This document shows, in pieces, positions 35,704 through 44,950 of a DNA stretch of 64,000 bases. The position numbers and the translations under genes were made by a program. The notes under the pieces are model-generated. The model saw only the letters and a list, made by a program, of their open reading frames with translations. It searched no databases and was not told the DNA's origin. Source of the stretch: Ga0077555 sp963741565 (GTDB lineage: Bacteria; Pseudomonadota; Alphaproteobacteria; Rhizobiales; Hyphomicrobiaceae); NCBI GenBank assembly GCA_963741565.1, contig CAVUIK010000011.1, positions 22,564-86,563 on the forward strand, written 5' to 3'. Every line of letters begins with the position of its first letter. Position 1 is the stretch's first letter.

Positions 35704-36589
35704 TTGGACACCCCATTGGATCAACTGCTCCAACACGGCGTCAATGCCCTGATGCTCGGCGGCACCTATGCGCTGCTGGGTATCGGGCTGACGCTGATTT
35801 TCGGCATCATGCGCGTCGTGAACTTCACGCATGGCGAGCTCTATGCGTTCGGCGCCTACATGATGTATGCGCTGGTGATGCCGCTGGGGCTCAACTTCTT
35901 TCTGGCGTTGATCACGGCGATCCTGCTGGGGGCGGCGTTGGGCGCGCTCATCGAGCTGGTCTTGCTGAGCCGGCTACGCGGGGCCGACATCGACACCACG
36001 ATGCTGGTCATGATCGGCGCGTGGATCGCGATGCAGAACACCGAGCAACTCGCCTGGAGCGGCGTCGCCAAGTCGATCGATACCCCCTTCCCCGCCAACC
36101 CTCTCGTTGTTGGCCCCGTCTCCGTCTCCTGGAACCGGCTTTTCGTTTTCGCCATTGCCCTCGGCCTGATCGCAGCCACCTATGGCCTGATCAACCGCAC
36201 CAAGCTCGGCAAAGCGATGCGCGCTACCTTCCAGGACCGCGACACCGCGCGCCTGATGGGCGTCGACGTCGAACCGCATCTACCTAGCAACATTCGCGTT
36301 GGGCTCGGGCCTCGCGGCAGCTGCCGGCGCCCTGCTCGGCCCGGTCTTCGTGGTCTATCCAACGATGGGCGATCTGGCATCCTTGAAGGCCTTCGCGATC
36401 GTCATCCTCGGCGGCCTCGGCAACATTCCAGGCGCGACCATCGGCGGGTTCATTCTCGCCTTCATCGAGGAGCTAGGCGCCGGTTACATCTCGTCGGGCT
36501 ACCGCGACGCCATGGGCTTCCTGCTCATCATCCTGATCCTTCTGGTCAAGCCGACGGGTCTCTTTGCGACCAAGGAGCGGATCGGGTGA
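35704..36589 (+). pseudogene. livH: LivH-type permease, +1 frameshift
   Basis: Inner-membrane permease of the branched-chain-type importer. The first frame reads from the TTG at 35704 (MDTPLDQLLQHGVNALMLGG, then IMRVVNFTHGELYAFGAYM) to ARLMGVDVE. One C too many in the CC at 36274-36275 throws it out of frame. The next frame continues RIYLATFALGSGLAAAAG to GLFATKERIG and the stop at 36589. Correction gives 294 aa, normal for LivH. Uncorrected, the first frame reads on into livM, creating a false 640-aa LivH-LivM fusion with a non-family middle segment. Confidence 0.9.
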
Positions 36590-37626
36590 CGCGCTGGATC
36601 GAGCTCGCCGTCGTCGCGCTGCTGGCGTCGATCCCACTGTGGTTGCGGGACGCCTATGCCCTCCACATTCTGATCACGACCGGGGTATTCATCATCGCGG
36701 CGATGAGCCTCAACCTGCTGCTCGGCTACACCGGCCAGTTATCGCTGGGTCACGTCGCGTTCTTCGGCATCGGCGCCTATGTGACCTCACTGCTGTCGCT
36801 CGGGTTCGAGGTGCACTTGGCGCCCCGCTGGCTGGTGGCTGTCGCACCCAAGCCGGTCTGGTTCGCCATGCTGACGGGCACCGCGGTTGCGGGCCTCGCC
36901 GGCTGGCTGATCGGCCGAATCGCATTCAAGGTGCGCGGCGCTTACTTCGTCATTGTCACGGTGTCGTTCGCCGAGGTCGTGCGACTGGTCGCGCTGAACT
37001 GGGTGGAGCTGACCCAGGGCCCGATGGCGCTCAACAATATCCCACCGCTGACGCTCTGGTTGCCCGGTGCCGGCGAGGTCCGCTTTGCCACCAAGACGCA
37101 CAATTACTACGTCATGCTGGCCGTGGCCGTGGTGGCGTTCGTGGTGATCCGGCGGCTCGTCCAATCGCGCGCGGGACGTGCCATGATCGCCTTGCGCGAG
37201 AACGAAGCGCTGGCGACATCGGTCGGCGTCGACGTGACACGCTATCTGGTGCTGGCGACCGTCGTCGCCGCTGCGATCGCGGGCGCGGCGGGAACGCTGT
37301 ATGCTCACTACATCCGCATCGTCGATCCCGACATCTTCCTGTTTATTTACACCGTCACAATGGTGATCATGGTCATTACCGGCGGCAAGGGCACACTGGC
37401 GGGACCGATCGTCGGCGGCATCATCTTCGGATTTCTGCCGGAGATCCTGCGCACGTTCGGCATCCCGCCCGAGATGCAGTGGATCTTCTATGGCGTGCTG
37501 ATGATCCTCGTCGTCTACCTGCTACCGCAAGGCATCGTGCCGGCCGTCACGAATTGGTGGCGGGGCCGCACGCGCGGTGGCGGCGAAACGCCAACAGGCA
37601 TGGCCACGAGAGAGAACCGCTCATGA
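36586..37626 (+). CDS. livM: LivM-type permease
   Basis: 346 aa, about nine transmembrane helices. The GTG at 36586 overlaps the corrected livH stop by four bases (GTGA), as usual in liv operons. LLLGYTGQLSLGHVAFFGIGAYV near residue 45 is the LivM signature, and RGRAMIALRENEALATSVGV-like text near 200 is the EAA-type loop that contacts the ATPases. It ends with a four-base overlap with livG. Confidence 0.93.
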   Translation: MTRWIELAVVALLASIPLWLRDAYALHILITTGVFIIAAMSLNLLLGYTGQLSLGHVAFFGIGAYVTSLLSLGFEVHLAPRWLVAVAPKPVWFAMLTGTAVAGLAGWLIGRIAFKVRGAYFVIVTVSFAEVVRLVALNWVELTQGPMALNNIPPLTLWLPGAGEVRFATKTHNYYVMLAVAVVAFVVIRRLVQSRAGRAMIALRENEALATSVGVDVTRYLVLATVVAAAIAGAAGTLYAHYIRIVDPDIFLFIYTVTMVIMVITGGKGTLAGPIVGGIIFGFLPEILRTFGIPPEMQWIFYGVLMILVVYLLPQGIVPAVTNWWRGRTRGGGETPTGMATRENRS

Positions 37627-38414
37627 CCGGCCCCCTCGCCCCGGCCCTGACAGTGCGCAATCTCTCGCTGCGGTTCGGTGGGCTGGTCGCGGTCGCCGAC
37701 ATGAGCTTCGATGTGTTGGAGGGCGAAGTCCTCTCGCTGATCGGACCCAACGGCGCCGGCAAGACTAGCGCCTTCAATGCGATCACCGGCTATATCCCCG
37801 CGTCAGCCGGCGAGATCCGGTATCGGGGCATCCAGCTCAACGGGCTGACGCCCAATCGCATCGCGGACCAAGGCGTTATCCGCACGTTCCAGAAGACCAG
37901 TGTTTTTGGCGGCCAAAGCGTCCTCGACAATGTGCTGATCGGCTTGCACAGGCGCTCGACGCAGACGCCGATGCAGATCATCCTGGGCCTCGGCCGAGTG
38001 CGGCACGAAGAGCGGGAACTGCGCGAGAAGGCCCGTGAGCTGCTGGCCTTCATCGGGCTCGGCGGGCGCGCAGACGAGCTTGGCGGCGCACTGCCCTACG
38101 GCGAGCAACGACTCCTCGAGGTCGCAGTGGCGCTGGCCGCCGAGCCTTCGCTGCTCCTGCTCGACGAGCCGGTATCGGGAATGAACCCGTCGGAGACCGA
38201 GAGCTTCATGCGGCTGCTGGCGCGGATCCGCGAGCGCGGCATCACCATCCTGCTGGTCGAGCACGATATGCGCATGGTGATGGGCGTGTCCGATCGCGTC
38301 GTCGTGCTCAATCAGGGGCGTATCATTGCGAATGGGCCGCCGGTCGCCATTCAGCGTGATCCTGCGGTCATCCGCGCCTACCTTGGGGAGAAATACGCGC
38401 GTGCTCACGGTTGA
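37623..38414 (+). CDS. livG: LivG-type ABC ATPase
   Basis: 263 aa. Walker A GPNGAGKTSAFNAITG near residue 40, Q-loop RTFQKTSVFGGQSV, degenerate signature LPYGEQRLLEVAVALA (normal for LivG, where SGG is replaced by YG), Walker B LLLLDEPVSGMNPSE, and H-loop VEHDM. The C-terminal extension is short. ATG overlaps the livM stop (ATGA). Confidence 0.95.
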   Translation: MTGPLAPALTVRNLSLRFGGLVAVADMSFDVLEGEVLSLIGPNGAGKTSAFNAITGYIPASAGEIRYRGIQLNGLTPNRIADQGVIRTFQKTSVFGGQSVLDNVLIGLHRRSTQTPMQIILGLGRVRHEERELREKARELLAFIGLGGRADELGGALPYGEQRLLEVAVALAAEPSLLLLDEPVSGMNPSETESFMRLLARIRERGITILLVEHDMRMVMGVSDRVVVLNQGRIIANGPPVAIQRDPAVIRAYLGEKYARAHG

Positions 38415-39105
38415 GGGCCTGGAATGCCGGTACGGCAAGGTCGCCGCCGTCAACGGCCTCTCCTTCGAGGTGGCCGAAGGCGAACTCATCGCCTTGATCG
38501 GGGCGAACGGCGCGGGCAAATCAACGACCTTGCGGGCGATCTCGGGGCTGGTGCCACCAGTTGCGGGTCGCATTACATTCCAAGGCCGCGACATTACCCA
38601 TGCTCCCGCCCAGGCGATCCTGGGGCAGGGCATCGCGCACTGTCCCGAAGGCCGGCGCGTCTTCCCGCAGCTGACCGTCGCCGAAAATCTCGAGATGGGC
38701 TGCTATCTTCGAACCGACACCGCCGAGATGGCGCGGGATATCGCGCGGACCTATGAGCGGTTTCCCATTCTCGGCGAAAGGCGCGCGCAGGCGGCCGGAA
38801 CCCTGTCCGGCGGCGAGCAACAGATGCTGGCGATCAGCCGCGCCCTGATGTCGCGACCAAAGCTCGTGCTGTTCGACGAACCTTCGCTGGGGCTAGCGCC
38901 AAACATCGTCGACCGGATCTTCGACATCATTACGGAGATCCGGAAAGACGGGATGACCGTCGTGATGGTCGAGCAGAATGCCTTCGCCGCGCTGGAGTTG
39001 GCAGATCGCGGGTACGTCCTGGAGCAGGGGCGCGTGACACTGGCCGGAACGGGCACGGAGTTGCTCTCCAACCCGCGGGTGCGAGAGGCCTACCTTGGGG
39101 GATAA
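38401..39105 (+). CDS. livF: LivF-type ABC ATPase
   Basis: 234 aa. GTG at 38401 overlaps livG by 14 bases and gives MLTVEGLECRYGKVAAVNGL. Walker A GANGAGKSTTLRAISG, PEGRRVFPQLTV (LivF-typical), signature LSGGEQQMLAISRALM, Walker B LVLFDEPSLGLAPNIV, H-loop VEQNAFAAL. Last gene of the importer; it converges with the molybdenum hydroxylase operon 44 bases away. Confidence 0.95.
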   Translation: MLTVEGLECRYGKVAAVNGLSFEVAEGELIALIGANGAGKSTTLRAISGLVPPVAGRITFQGRDITHAPAQAILGQGIAHCPEGRRVFPQLTVAENLEMGCYLRTDTAEMARDIARTYERFPILGERRAQAAGTLSGGEQQMLAISRALMSRPKLVLFDEPSLGLAPNIVDRIFDIITEIRKDGMTVVMVEQNAFAALELADRGYVLEQGRVTLAGTGTELLSNPRVREAYLGG

Positions 39106-39149
39106 ATTGGGGATAACCTGGGGACAAGTTCGTGCTGAGCCACTCGCGA

Positions 39150-40388
39150 TCAGCGTGCTCGCGTCCAAAGCGCTTTGAGCCGCGACCAGAGAACGGACCA
39201 GAGCAGCGAACCGGCTTTCAGCTCGGCGGCGGGTTTGGGCCGCGGCGGCGCCAACGGATCGCCCGTGACAGATCGCGCCGAGGCGGCCTCGATCTCGCCG
39301 AGCCGTGTTTCGATGTTCGATGCGAAGGCGCGCGCAATCTGGCGCACGACGTCGTGGACCAGCGTGCCGCGGCTGAACTGGGCGAGCGGCCCGGTCATCC
39401 GATAAGCCATGGCCACGTCGATACGCGTGGCGGCGGGGCCATCCTCGAGCAGACGGTAGCTCATCCGCCCGCGGACCCGGGAGCCACTGGCCTTGGCGGC
39501 ACCTTGCCCATCGAGCATGCCGCTCCAGTTGGCCTCGGAACGCGTCAACCGCGCTTGGCCCGCGAAAGCCACCGCCATCGGACCGAGCTTGACGCGCATC
39601 ACGCCGGCAAGCGGCTCCGCATCCTCCCTCACCCCTGCGCCGTCGCGATCATACAGCGTCGCTCCCGGCAGACAGGCGGCCATCTGCTCGACGTCGGCGA
39701 GCAGCGCCCACACCTGCGGACGCGGGAAAGCGATGCGCAGGTGCTCCTCGATCCGGGTTGCGCTGGTCTCGTCGAAGGGATCGAGATCCCGGCCCGACAA
39801 GGGCGGCGAACTCTCCGGCTCGACGACGCGCGCCGGCGAGCGGATCTCCATCGGCTGCGCGCGTTGGCCGGCTTCCGGCGGCAGCGATCCAAGATGTCGC
39901 GCTGCCGGCTCGACCATAGCGAGCAGCCCGGCACGCTCGGCCATCACCCGTTCGATCGCGCGCACGATGCCGACATAGCCCGTGCAGCGGCACAGATTGC
40001 CGCTCATGGCGACGCGAATTTGGTGGGTATCCAGCCCACCTTGGCGGCGGATCAGATCGCGGGCCGCCATCAGCATACCAGGCGTGCAATAGCCGCACTG
40101 AAGCGCATGCTCCTCCTTGAAGGCTTGGCGCAGACGCGCCATCAGCGGATCGCTCTCGTAGGCCTCGAGCGTGCGCACGTCGGCCCCGTCACAGGCGACC
40201 GCATAGGTAATGCACGACCGCGCCGTCTCGCCATTGATCACGACGGTGCAGGCGCCGCACACGCCGTGCTCGCAACCGACGTGCGTCGCCGTCAGATGCT
40301 GGTGCTCCCGCACGAAGTCCGCGAGGTTAGTGCGGGGTGGAATCTCAGCCTCGACCGGCTGCCCATTGAGCGTCATCGCGACTTTCAT
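39150..40388 (-). CDS. Molybdenum hydroxylase 2Fe-2S subunit fused to a CoxG/SRPBCC domain
   Basis: 412 aa, far longer than the usual ~160-aa small subunit. Residues 1-165 hold both clusters: plant-type ligands Cys39, Cys44, Cys47, Cys59, and the second set Cys98, Cys101, Cys133, Cys135 (CGYCTPGM, CRCTGY). After a ~40-residue linker, residues ~205-350 form a CoxG-like SRPBCC domain (RIAFPRPQVWALLADVEQMAACLPGA, then FSRGTLVHDVVRQIARAFASNIE). CoxG in CO dehydrogenase anchors the enzyme to the membrane. The start overlaps the FAD-subunit stop by four bases. No membrane span is visible. Confidence 0.9.
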   Translation of the reverse strand: MKVAMTLNGQPVEAEIPPRTNLADFVREHQHLTATHVGCEHGVCGACTVVINGETARSCITYAVACDGADVRTLEAYESDPLMARLRQAFKEEHALQCGYCTPGMLMAARDLIRRQGGLDTHQIRVAMSGNLCRCTGYVGIVRAIERVMAERAGLLAMVEPAARHLGSLPPEAGQRAQPMEIRSPARVVEPESSPPLSGRDLDPFDETSATRIEEHLRIAFPRPQVWALLADVEQMAACLPGATLYDRDGAGVREDAEPLAGVMRVKLGPMAVAFAGQARLTRSEANWSGMLDGQGAAKASGSRVRGRMSYRLLEDGPAATRIDVAMAYRMTGPLAQFSRGTLVHDVVRQIARAFASNIETRLGEIEAASARSVTGDPLAPPRPKPAAELKAGSLLWSVLWSRLKALWTRAR

Positions 40389-41188
40389 TGGCGCCGGGCT
40401 CCTTCGCAGGCGCGGGCAAGCGCGACGGCATGCAGTTGCAGATCATAGGCATCGCCGCCGTAACCGGCGCCTGCCAGACGCGCGTGCCAATCGTTGGCAT
40501 CGGGGTGATGCGGCGCGTCATCGATCACGATCGCCGCGCCGCCCGTCGCGCCCGCCACCAGTCGGCGAAACCCGCGCGCGGGATCATCGACGATCACGCC
40601 GATCGCGTCCGCGAACTCGCCCGTCTTGCGGCAGATCTTGTGGTATCCCCAGCGCGCGGCCGGCGACAGGCGGGGAATGTGTAGGCCCGTCACGATCTCA
40701 TCGGCCGCCAGCACCGTCGTCAGCGCTCCCGTCACGAAGCTCTGCGCATCGAGGCTGCGCGTCCCCCTCGCTCCCGCGATCTCCACCCGCGCGCCGAGCG
40801 CAACAAAGGTCGCCAGCCAATCGGCCGCCGGATCGGCATGCGCCATGCTGCCGCCAACGGTGCCCCGATTGCGCACGGCGCGATAGGCAATCCCGGACGC
40901 GACATGTGTGAGTAAGCCGAGGGATAGATCGGGGATACGTTGGTCCTCGATCGCAGCGTGGGTGACGCCGGCCCCGATGAGCAATCCGTCGGCGGTTTCG
41001 GTGACCATTTGCAGTTCGGCCAGCCGCGATATGTCGACCAGCAGCGACGGGCGGGCAAGCCGCAGGTTGAGCATGGGGCCAAGCGTCTGGCCGCCAGCGA
41101 TCAGCTTGGCATCGGCCTCGCCGCCGAGGATCGCGACCGCCTCGCGCACCGATCCCGGCCGCCGGTAGGCGAAATCGACCGGCTTCAT
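40385..41188 (-). CDS. Molybdenum hydroxylase FAD-binding (medium) subunit
   Basis: 267 aa CoxM/XdhB-like. AGGQTLGPMLNLRLARPSLLVDI near residue 31 and TVGGSMAHADPAADW near residue 110 are the two FAD-binding motifs. The C-terminal CO_deh_flav_C domain follows (GYHKICRKTGEFA). It carries electrons from the 2Fe-2S subunit onward. The ATG at 41188 overlaps the large-subunit stop (ATGA). A longer reading frame upstream to 41836 runs antisense-like through the large-subunit gene and was discarded. Confidence 0.93.
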   Translation of the reverse strand: MKPVDFAYRRPGSVREAVAILGGEADAKLIAGGQTLGPMLNLRLARPSLLVDISRLAELQMVTETADGLLIGAGVTHAAIEDQRIPDLSLGLLTHVASGIAYRAVRNRGTVGGSMAHADPAADWLATFVALGARVEIAGARGTRSLDAQSFVTGALTTVLAADEIVTGLHIPRLSPAARWGYHKICRKTGEFADAIGVIVDDPARGFRRLVAGATGGAAIVIDDAPHHPDANDWHARLAGAGYGGDAYDLQLHAVALARACEGARRQ

Positions 41189-43561
41189 GCCTGCCCCCCC
41201 TGGCGCGAACGGGCCGCAGCGATCGCCTCGAAGATCCGGCGCGGCGTCACCGGCGACTGCAGCAACTCGGCGCCTAACTCCTTCAGGGCATCGTTGATCG
41301 CGTTGGTGATCGCGGCGGGCGGCGCGATGGCCCCTCCTTCCCCGAGCCCCTTCTGGCCGAAACGCGTCAGCGGCGATGGCGTCTCCATATGCTCGATGCG
41401 GATCGACGGCACTTCGGTCGGCCCGGGCAGCATGTAGTCGGCGAGCGTCGAGGCGAGCGGTTGGCCCTGCGCGTCGTAGGGCATCTCCTCGTAGAGCGCC
41501 GTCCCAATCCCCTGCGCGGCCCCGCCCCAGATCTGGCCGTCGACGATCATCGGATTGACCAGCGTGCCGCCATCCTCGACGATCACGTAGTCGATGATCT
41601 CGGTCTCGCCGGTCGACGGGTCGACCGCGACCACGGCGGCATGCGCGGCATAGCTGAAAGTTCCGGTGTCCTTCAGGGGTTTGTATCCAGCCGTCACCTC
41701 GAGGCCGCCTGGATCGACATCGGCCGGCAGATCCTGTGGACGCCGGTACCAGGTGAACGCGATGTCCCGGAGCGAGATCCGGCCGGCCGGCCCCACAACG
41801 TCGCCGCCGGTCAGCGACACCTGGTCCAGCTGGCACTGCAAGAGCTTGGCGCCGATCTTCTTCGCGCGCTCGCCGAGCTGCTCGCAGGCCGCCGCAATGG
41901 CGCCCCCGGACATGATCATCGAGCGCGATCCCCAGGTTCCCGTCGAATAGGGCGTGTATTCGGTATCCCCGTGCACCAGCTTGATCTTGTCGTGCGGGAT
42001 GCCGAGCATCTGATGGGCGACCTGGGACATCGTCGTCTCCATGCCCTGGCCATGGCTATGCGCACCGATCCGGAGTTCAAGGCCGCCGTCGGGCGTGAGC
42101 CGAGCGATTGCCTGCTCGTGCCCGGGCACCATGGGGATGCCCCAGCCGGCGTAGACCGTCGTGCCGTGGCCAGCCTGCTCGCAGTACATCGCAAAGCCAA
42201 TGCCGATGCGACGACCGTCGGCTTCGGCGCGGGACTGGCGACGGCGCACATCGTCGACGTGGATCGCGGCCATCGACCGGCGCAGGCATTCCGGATAGTC
42301 ACCACTGTCGAAGTATTTGCGCGTGATGTTGGTGAACGGCATCTGCTCGGGCCGCACCAGGTTTTTCATCCGCACCGCGTTCGGTTCGAGGTGCAGTTCG
42401 CGCGCAATGGCGTCGACCAGTAGCTCCAGCGCGAAGCACACACCCGTCCGCGCGACGCCACGATAGGGCAGGATTGGCGGCTTGTTGGTGGCGACCGAAT
42501 AGGCCGTGCAGCGGAAGTGGGGGAAATCGTAGAGCCCGGGGAGGATGCTGGCGACCTGGCCACCCTCGAGACAGGCCGAGAACGGATAGGACGAATAAGC
42601 GCCGGCATCGACGGTGGCGTCGCATTCGATGCCGAGAAGCTGGCCGTCCCGGTCGGCATAGCCGGTGATGACGTAGTGATGCTCGCGGCAATTGGTGCCG
42701 GCAACCAGGTTCTCGCGGCGATCCTCGAGCCAGCGCACGGGACGGCCGATGCGGCGGGCAGCCCAGCGACACCACTATCTCTTCGGGCAGCAGAATACCC
42801 TTGTAGCCAAAGCCGCCGCCGACATCCGGCGCCACAACGCGAATGCGGCCATGCTCGATCCCCAGGCATTCCGAGAGACCGCTGCGCACGATGTGCGGCT
42901 GCTGGGTCGAGGTCGTAACCACCAGCTGGTCGAGGCGGCTATCCCAGTGGGCGAGGCAGCCGCGCCCCTCGATCGGGGCCATCGATTGGCGGGCGGTGCG
43001 CAACTCGCGCGTCACCGTCACGTGAGCGGCGCGGCGGGCCGCTTCCATGTCGCCGCCCTCGTTCGAGGTAAGGAAAAGATTGTCGCCCCACGCGTCGTGA
43101 ACGAGTGCGCTGCCGGGCTTGCGGGCCGCCAGCATGTCGTGGACGGCGGGAAGCTCGTCGATATCGAGTTCGATCTGCTCGGCCAGATCCTCGGCCTCGG
43201 CGCGGGTCGGCGCCACACAGATCGCGACGCACTCGCCGACGTAGCGGACCTTGTCCCGGGCCAACGGCCACTGATCAGAGGGCTTGAAGCCCGCGAGCGT
43301 GGTGACGGCGCGGATCGGTTGCACGCCGGTGAGATCATCGGCGGCAAAGACACGGGCCTTCAGCGCTTCCGGGATCCGCACGGCCTTCAGGCGGCCGTGC
43401 GCGATGGGGCTGCGCACGAATGCCGCCTCCAGCTGGCCGGCGAGCTTGATGTCGCCAACGAACTGGCCGCGCCCAGTCAGATAACGGTCGTCTTCCTTCC
43501 GCAGGAGGCGCGCACCAATCCCCTGGCCGCCTGTGGCAAGCGCGTCGTCGCCGTGAGCCAT
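41185..43561 (-). pseudogene. Molybdenum hydroxylase large subunit (form II CoxL-like), +1 frameshift
   Basis: Aldehyde oxidase/xanthine dehydrogenase-type catalytic subunit. The first frame (43561 to about 42764) has GARLLRKEDDRYLTGRGQFVGDI and VVAPDVGGGFGYKGILLPEE. One extra base in the CCC at 42762-42764 shifts the frame. The rest (ARRIGRPVRWLEDRRENLVAG, PYRGVARTGVCFALELLVD, GQKGLGEGGAIAPPAA) continues to 41185. Corrected length is 791 aa. The active-site loop has YRGVAR rather than AYxCSFR, so this is not a form I CO dehydrogenase; the substrate is probably an N-heterocycle, aldehyde or acid. Large-FAD-2Fe2S order with four-base overlaps. Confidence 0.9.
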
Positions 43562-43616
43562 GCCGCCTCTTCGCCACCATCAGGCGGCTGTCCTGCCTCG
43601 TGCGGGTGGCTGCGAC

Positions 43617-43994
43617 CTAATTGTGCGCGATCGTCGCCGTGCCCGAGCGCCCGTCATCGGTGCGCCAGTGCACCAGCCTACCGTCCAGGCGAACCGTGAA
43701 GCAATACGGTTTGGCAGACAACCACACATCCCACTTCTGGCAGATGCGGTTGGCCGCGACCCACCAGTGGCCGGCATCACGCTCGTTACCAAGGTAGAGT
43801 TGCATATCCTTGGCCCGGCCGGTCATCGTGCCGTTCGCCCGATAGCTGACTGGGATTGTGCCGACGGGCGTATCCATCCTCACCGTTTTGCCAGCTACCA
43901 TTCGCTTCAGAGCGTCGCCGGCCGGCTCTGACTCGGCGCCGGCGGCCTGAGCGCCGGCGAGGACCAGCAATCCCACAAGACTGTGTCTGAGCAT
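43617..43994 (-). CDS. Small exported hypothetical protein
   Basis: 125 aa with a signal peptide (LVGLLVLAGAQAAGAESE). The mature part is beta-rich, with KTVRMDTPVGTIPVSYRANGTMTGRA followed by a Trp-rich stretch (GHWWVAANRICQKWDVW) and two cysteines in ICQKW and PYCFTV. Small secreted proteins of this pattern are common in Hyphomicrobiales; function unknown. It lies 55 bases upstream of the molybdenum hydroxylase operon on the same strand. Confidence 0.75.
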   Translation of the reverse strand: MLRHSLVGLLVLAGAQAAGAESEPAGDALKRMVAGKTVRMDTPVGTIPVSYRANGTMTGRAKDMQLYLGNERDAGHWWVAANRICQKWDVWLSAKPYCFTVRLDGRLVHWRTDDGRSGTATIAHN

Positions 43995-44119
43995 TATGCC
44001 TCCCCTCGGGTTGCCCGATATCGACTACGGGCTCCGGCGCTGCGTCATCCGTTGAGGGAGAAACCCGGTTGACCGGTGATTGTCTCGCAATCCCTGCCCA
44101 AATAGTTAACGAGGCCCGG

Positions 44120-44881
44120 TCAGAGACGGGACTTGCCCGTGCCAGGTTCGGCCAAAGGCCATGTGACGCTCAACCAGACAATGTAGGCTGCGGCGGCGCC
44201 AAGGATCATCTTGGCGAGCGCGTCAGCGGGGAAGCCGCGCCACAACGTCCAGAGAGCAGCCAGCGACGCTAGCCCCAAAACCGCGACGTTGACCCAGCGC
44301 AGCCGCTCGACCCGCATAGGATGCAGCCAGCGCATCGGCACGAACGTGGCCCCGACGCACACCAGAACCACAGCCGTCGCCACCCAGACCGGCGCTGCAA
44401 ATGCGAACAGATAGAACGCCACCACATTCCAGATGGCTGGGAAACCGACGAAGCAGTGATCCTCGGTCTTACTGGCATTATCCGAGAAATGGTAAAGCGA
44501 GGACATGAGGATCAGTGCGACCAGCGCGGTGCCGAAGGCGCCTGGCAGCATCCCTGCCTGGCGCAGAGCCAGCGCCGGCACCAGCACGTAAGTGACATAG
44601 TCGATCACCAGATCCAGACGCTCGCCGGAAAAGCGCGGCAGCCAGCGCTGCACGTCCACCCAGCGGGCGAAGGTACCGTCGACCCCATCGATGACCAGCG
44701 CCACTCCGAGCCAGGCAAACATGACGACGTAGCGGCCCTCCAGGATGGCCAGCAGCGCCAATAGTGCGCAGACAATGCCGGAAGCGGTAAACACGTGCAC
44801 CAGCGCCGACGCCATGCGGCGGCGCAAGACGGTGGCCCGGTCAGTGCCTGGACTGCCGCCAACTCCCGTGGCCTGTCCCAT
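44120..44881 (-). CDS. pcs: Phosphatidylcholine synthase
   Basis: 253 aa membrane enzyme that condenses CDP-diacylglycerol with choline to make phosphatidylcholine, a route found mainly in host-associated and soil alphaproteobacteria. The Pcs-specific CDP-alcohol phosphotransferase motif DGX2ARX12GX3DX3D is fully met by DGTFAR...GERLDLVID near residues 65-92. It has about eight hydrophobic helices, and HPMRVERLRWVN near the C-terminus is typical. The ATG at 44881 has AGGGA upstream; ATG 44815 is an alternative start. A terminator hairpin sits 18 bases upstream. Confidence 0.92.
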   Translation of the reverse strand: MGQATGVGGSPGTDRATVLRRRMASALVHVFTASGIVCALLALLAILEGRYVVMFAWLGVALVIDGVDGTFARWVDVQRWLPRFSGERLDLVIDYVTYVLVPALALRQAGMLPGAFGTALVALILMSSLYHFSDNASKTEDHCFVGFPAIWNVVAFYLFAFAAPVWVATAVVLVCVGATFVPMRWLHPMRVERLRWVNVAVLGLASLAALWTLWRGFPADALAKMILGAAAAYIVWLSVTWPLAEPGTGKSRL

Positions 44882-44898
44882 TCCCTGGTCCCCAACGC

Positions 44899-44920
44899 AA
44901 AAGGAGCGCTGACGCGCTCC
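44899..44920 (-). terminator. Intrinsic terminator/attenuator hairpin between a small exported-protein gene and pcs
   Basis: On the minus strand a perfect 7-bp stem GGAGCGC / GCGCTCC with loop GTCA (44920-44903) is followed by TTTTGCG. It lies 31 bases after the upstream gene and only 18 bases before the pcs ATG, so pcs transcription either reads through it or starts within or after it. Confidence 0.75.
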
Positions 44921-44950
44921 CTGCACCATTACCGACCTTCGACGCGCCGG

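Noticed and set aside
35704..37626. 640-aa open frame that looks like a fused LivH-LivM permease
   Set aside because: The middle ~100 residues are Arg-rich and non-family; the true LivH C-terminus is in the next frame. It is an artefact of one extra base.
36564..38414. 616-aa frame extending LivG upstream
   Set aside because: The upstream part is a shadow of livM; the LivG start at 37623 overlaps the livM stop as ATGA.
40385..41836. 483-aa frame extending the FAD subunit upstream
   Set aside because: The first 216 residues are Arg/Asp-rich out-of-frame readings of the large-subunit gene; the family start MKPVDFAYRRPG is at 41188.
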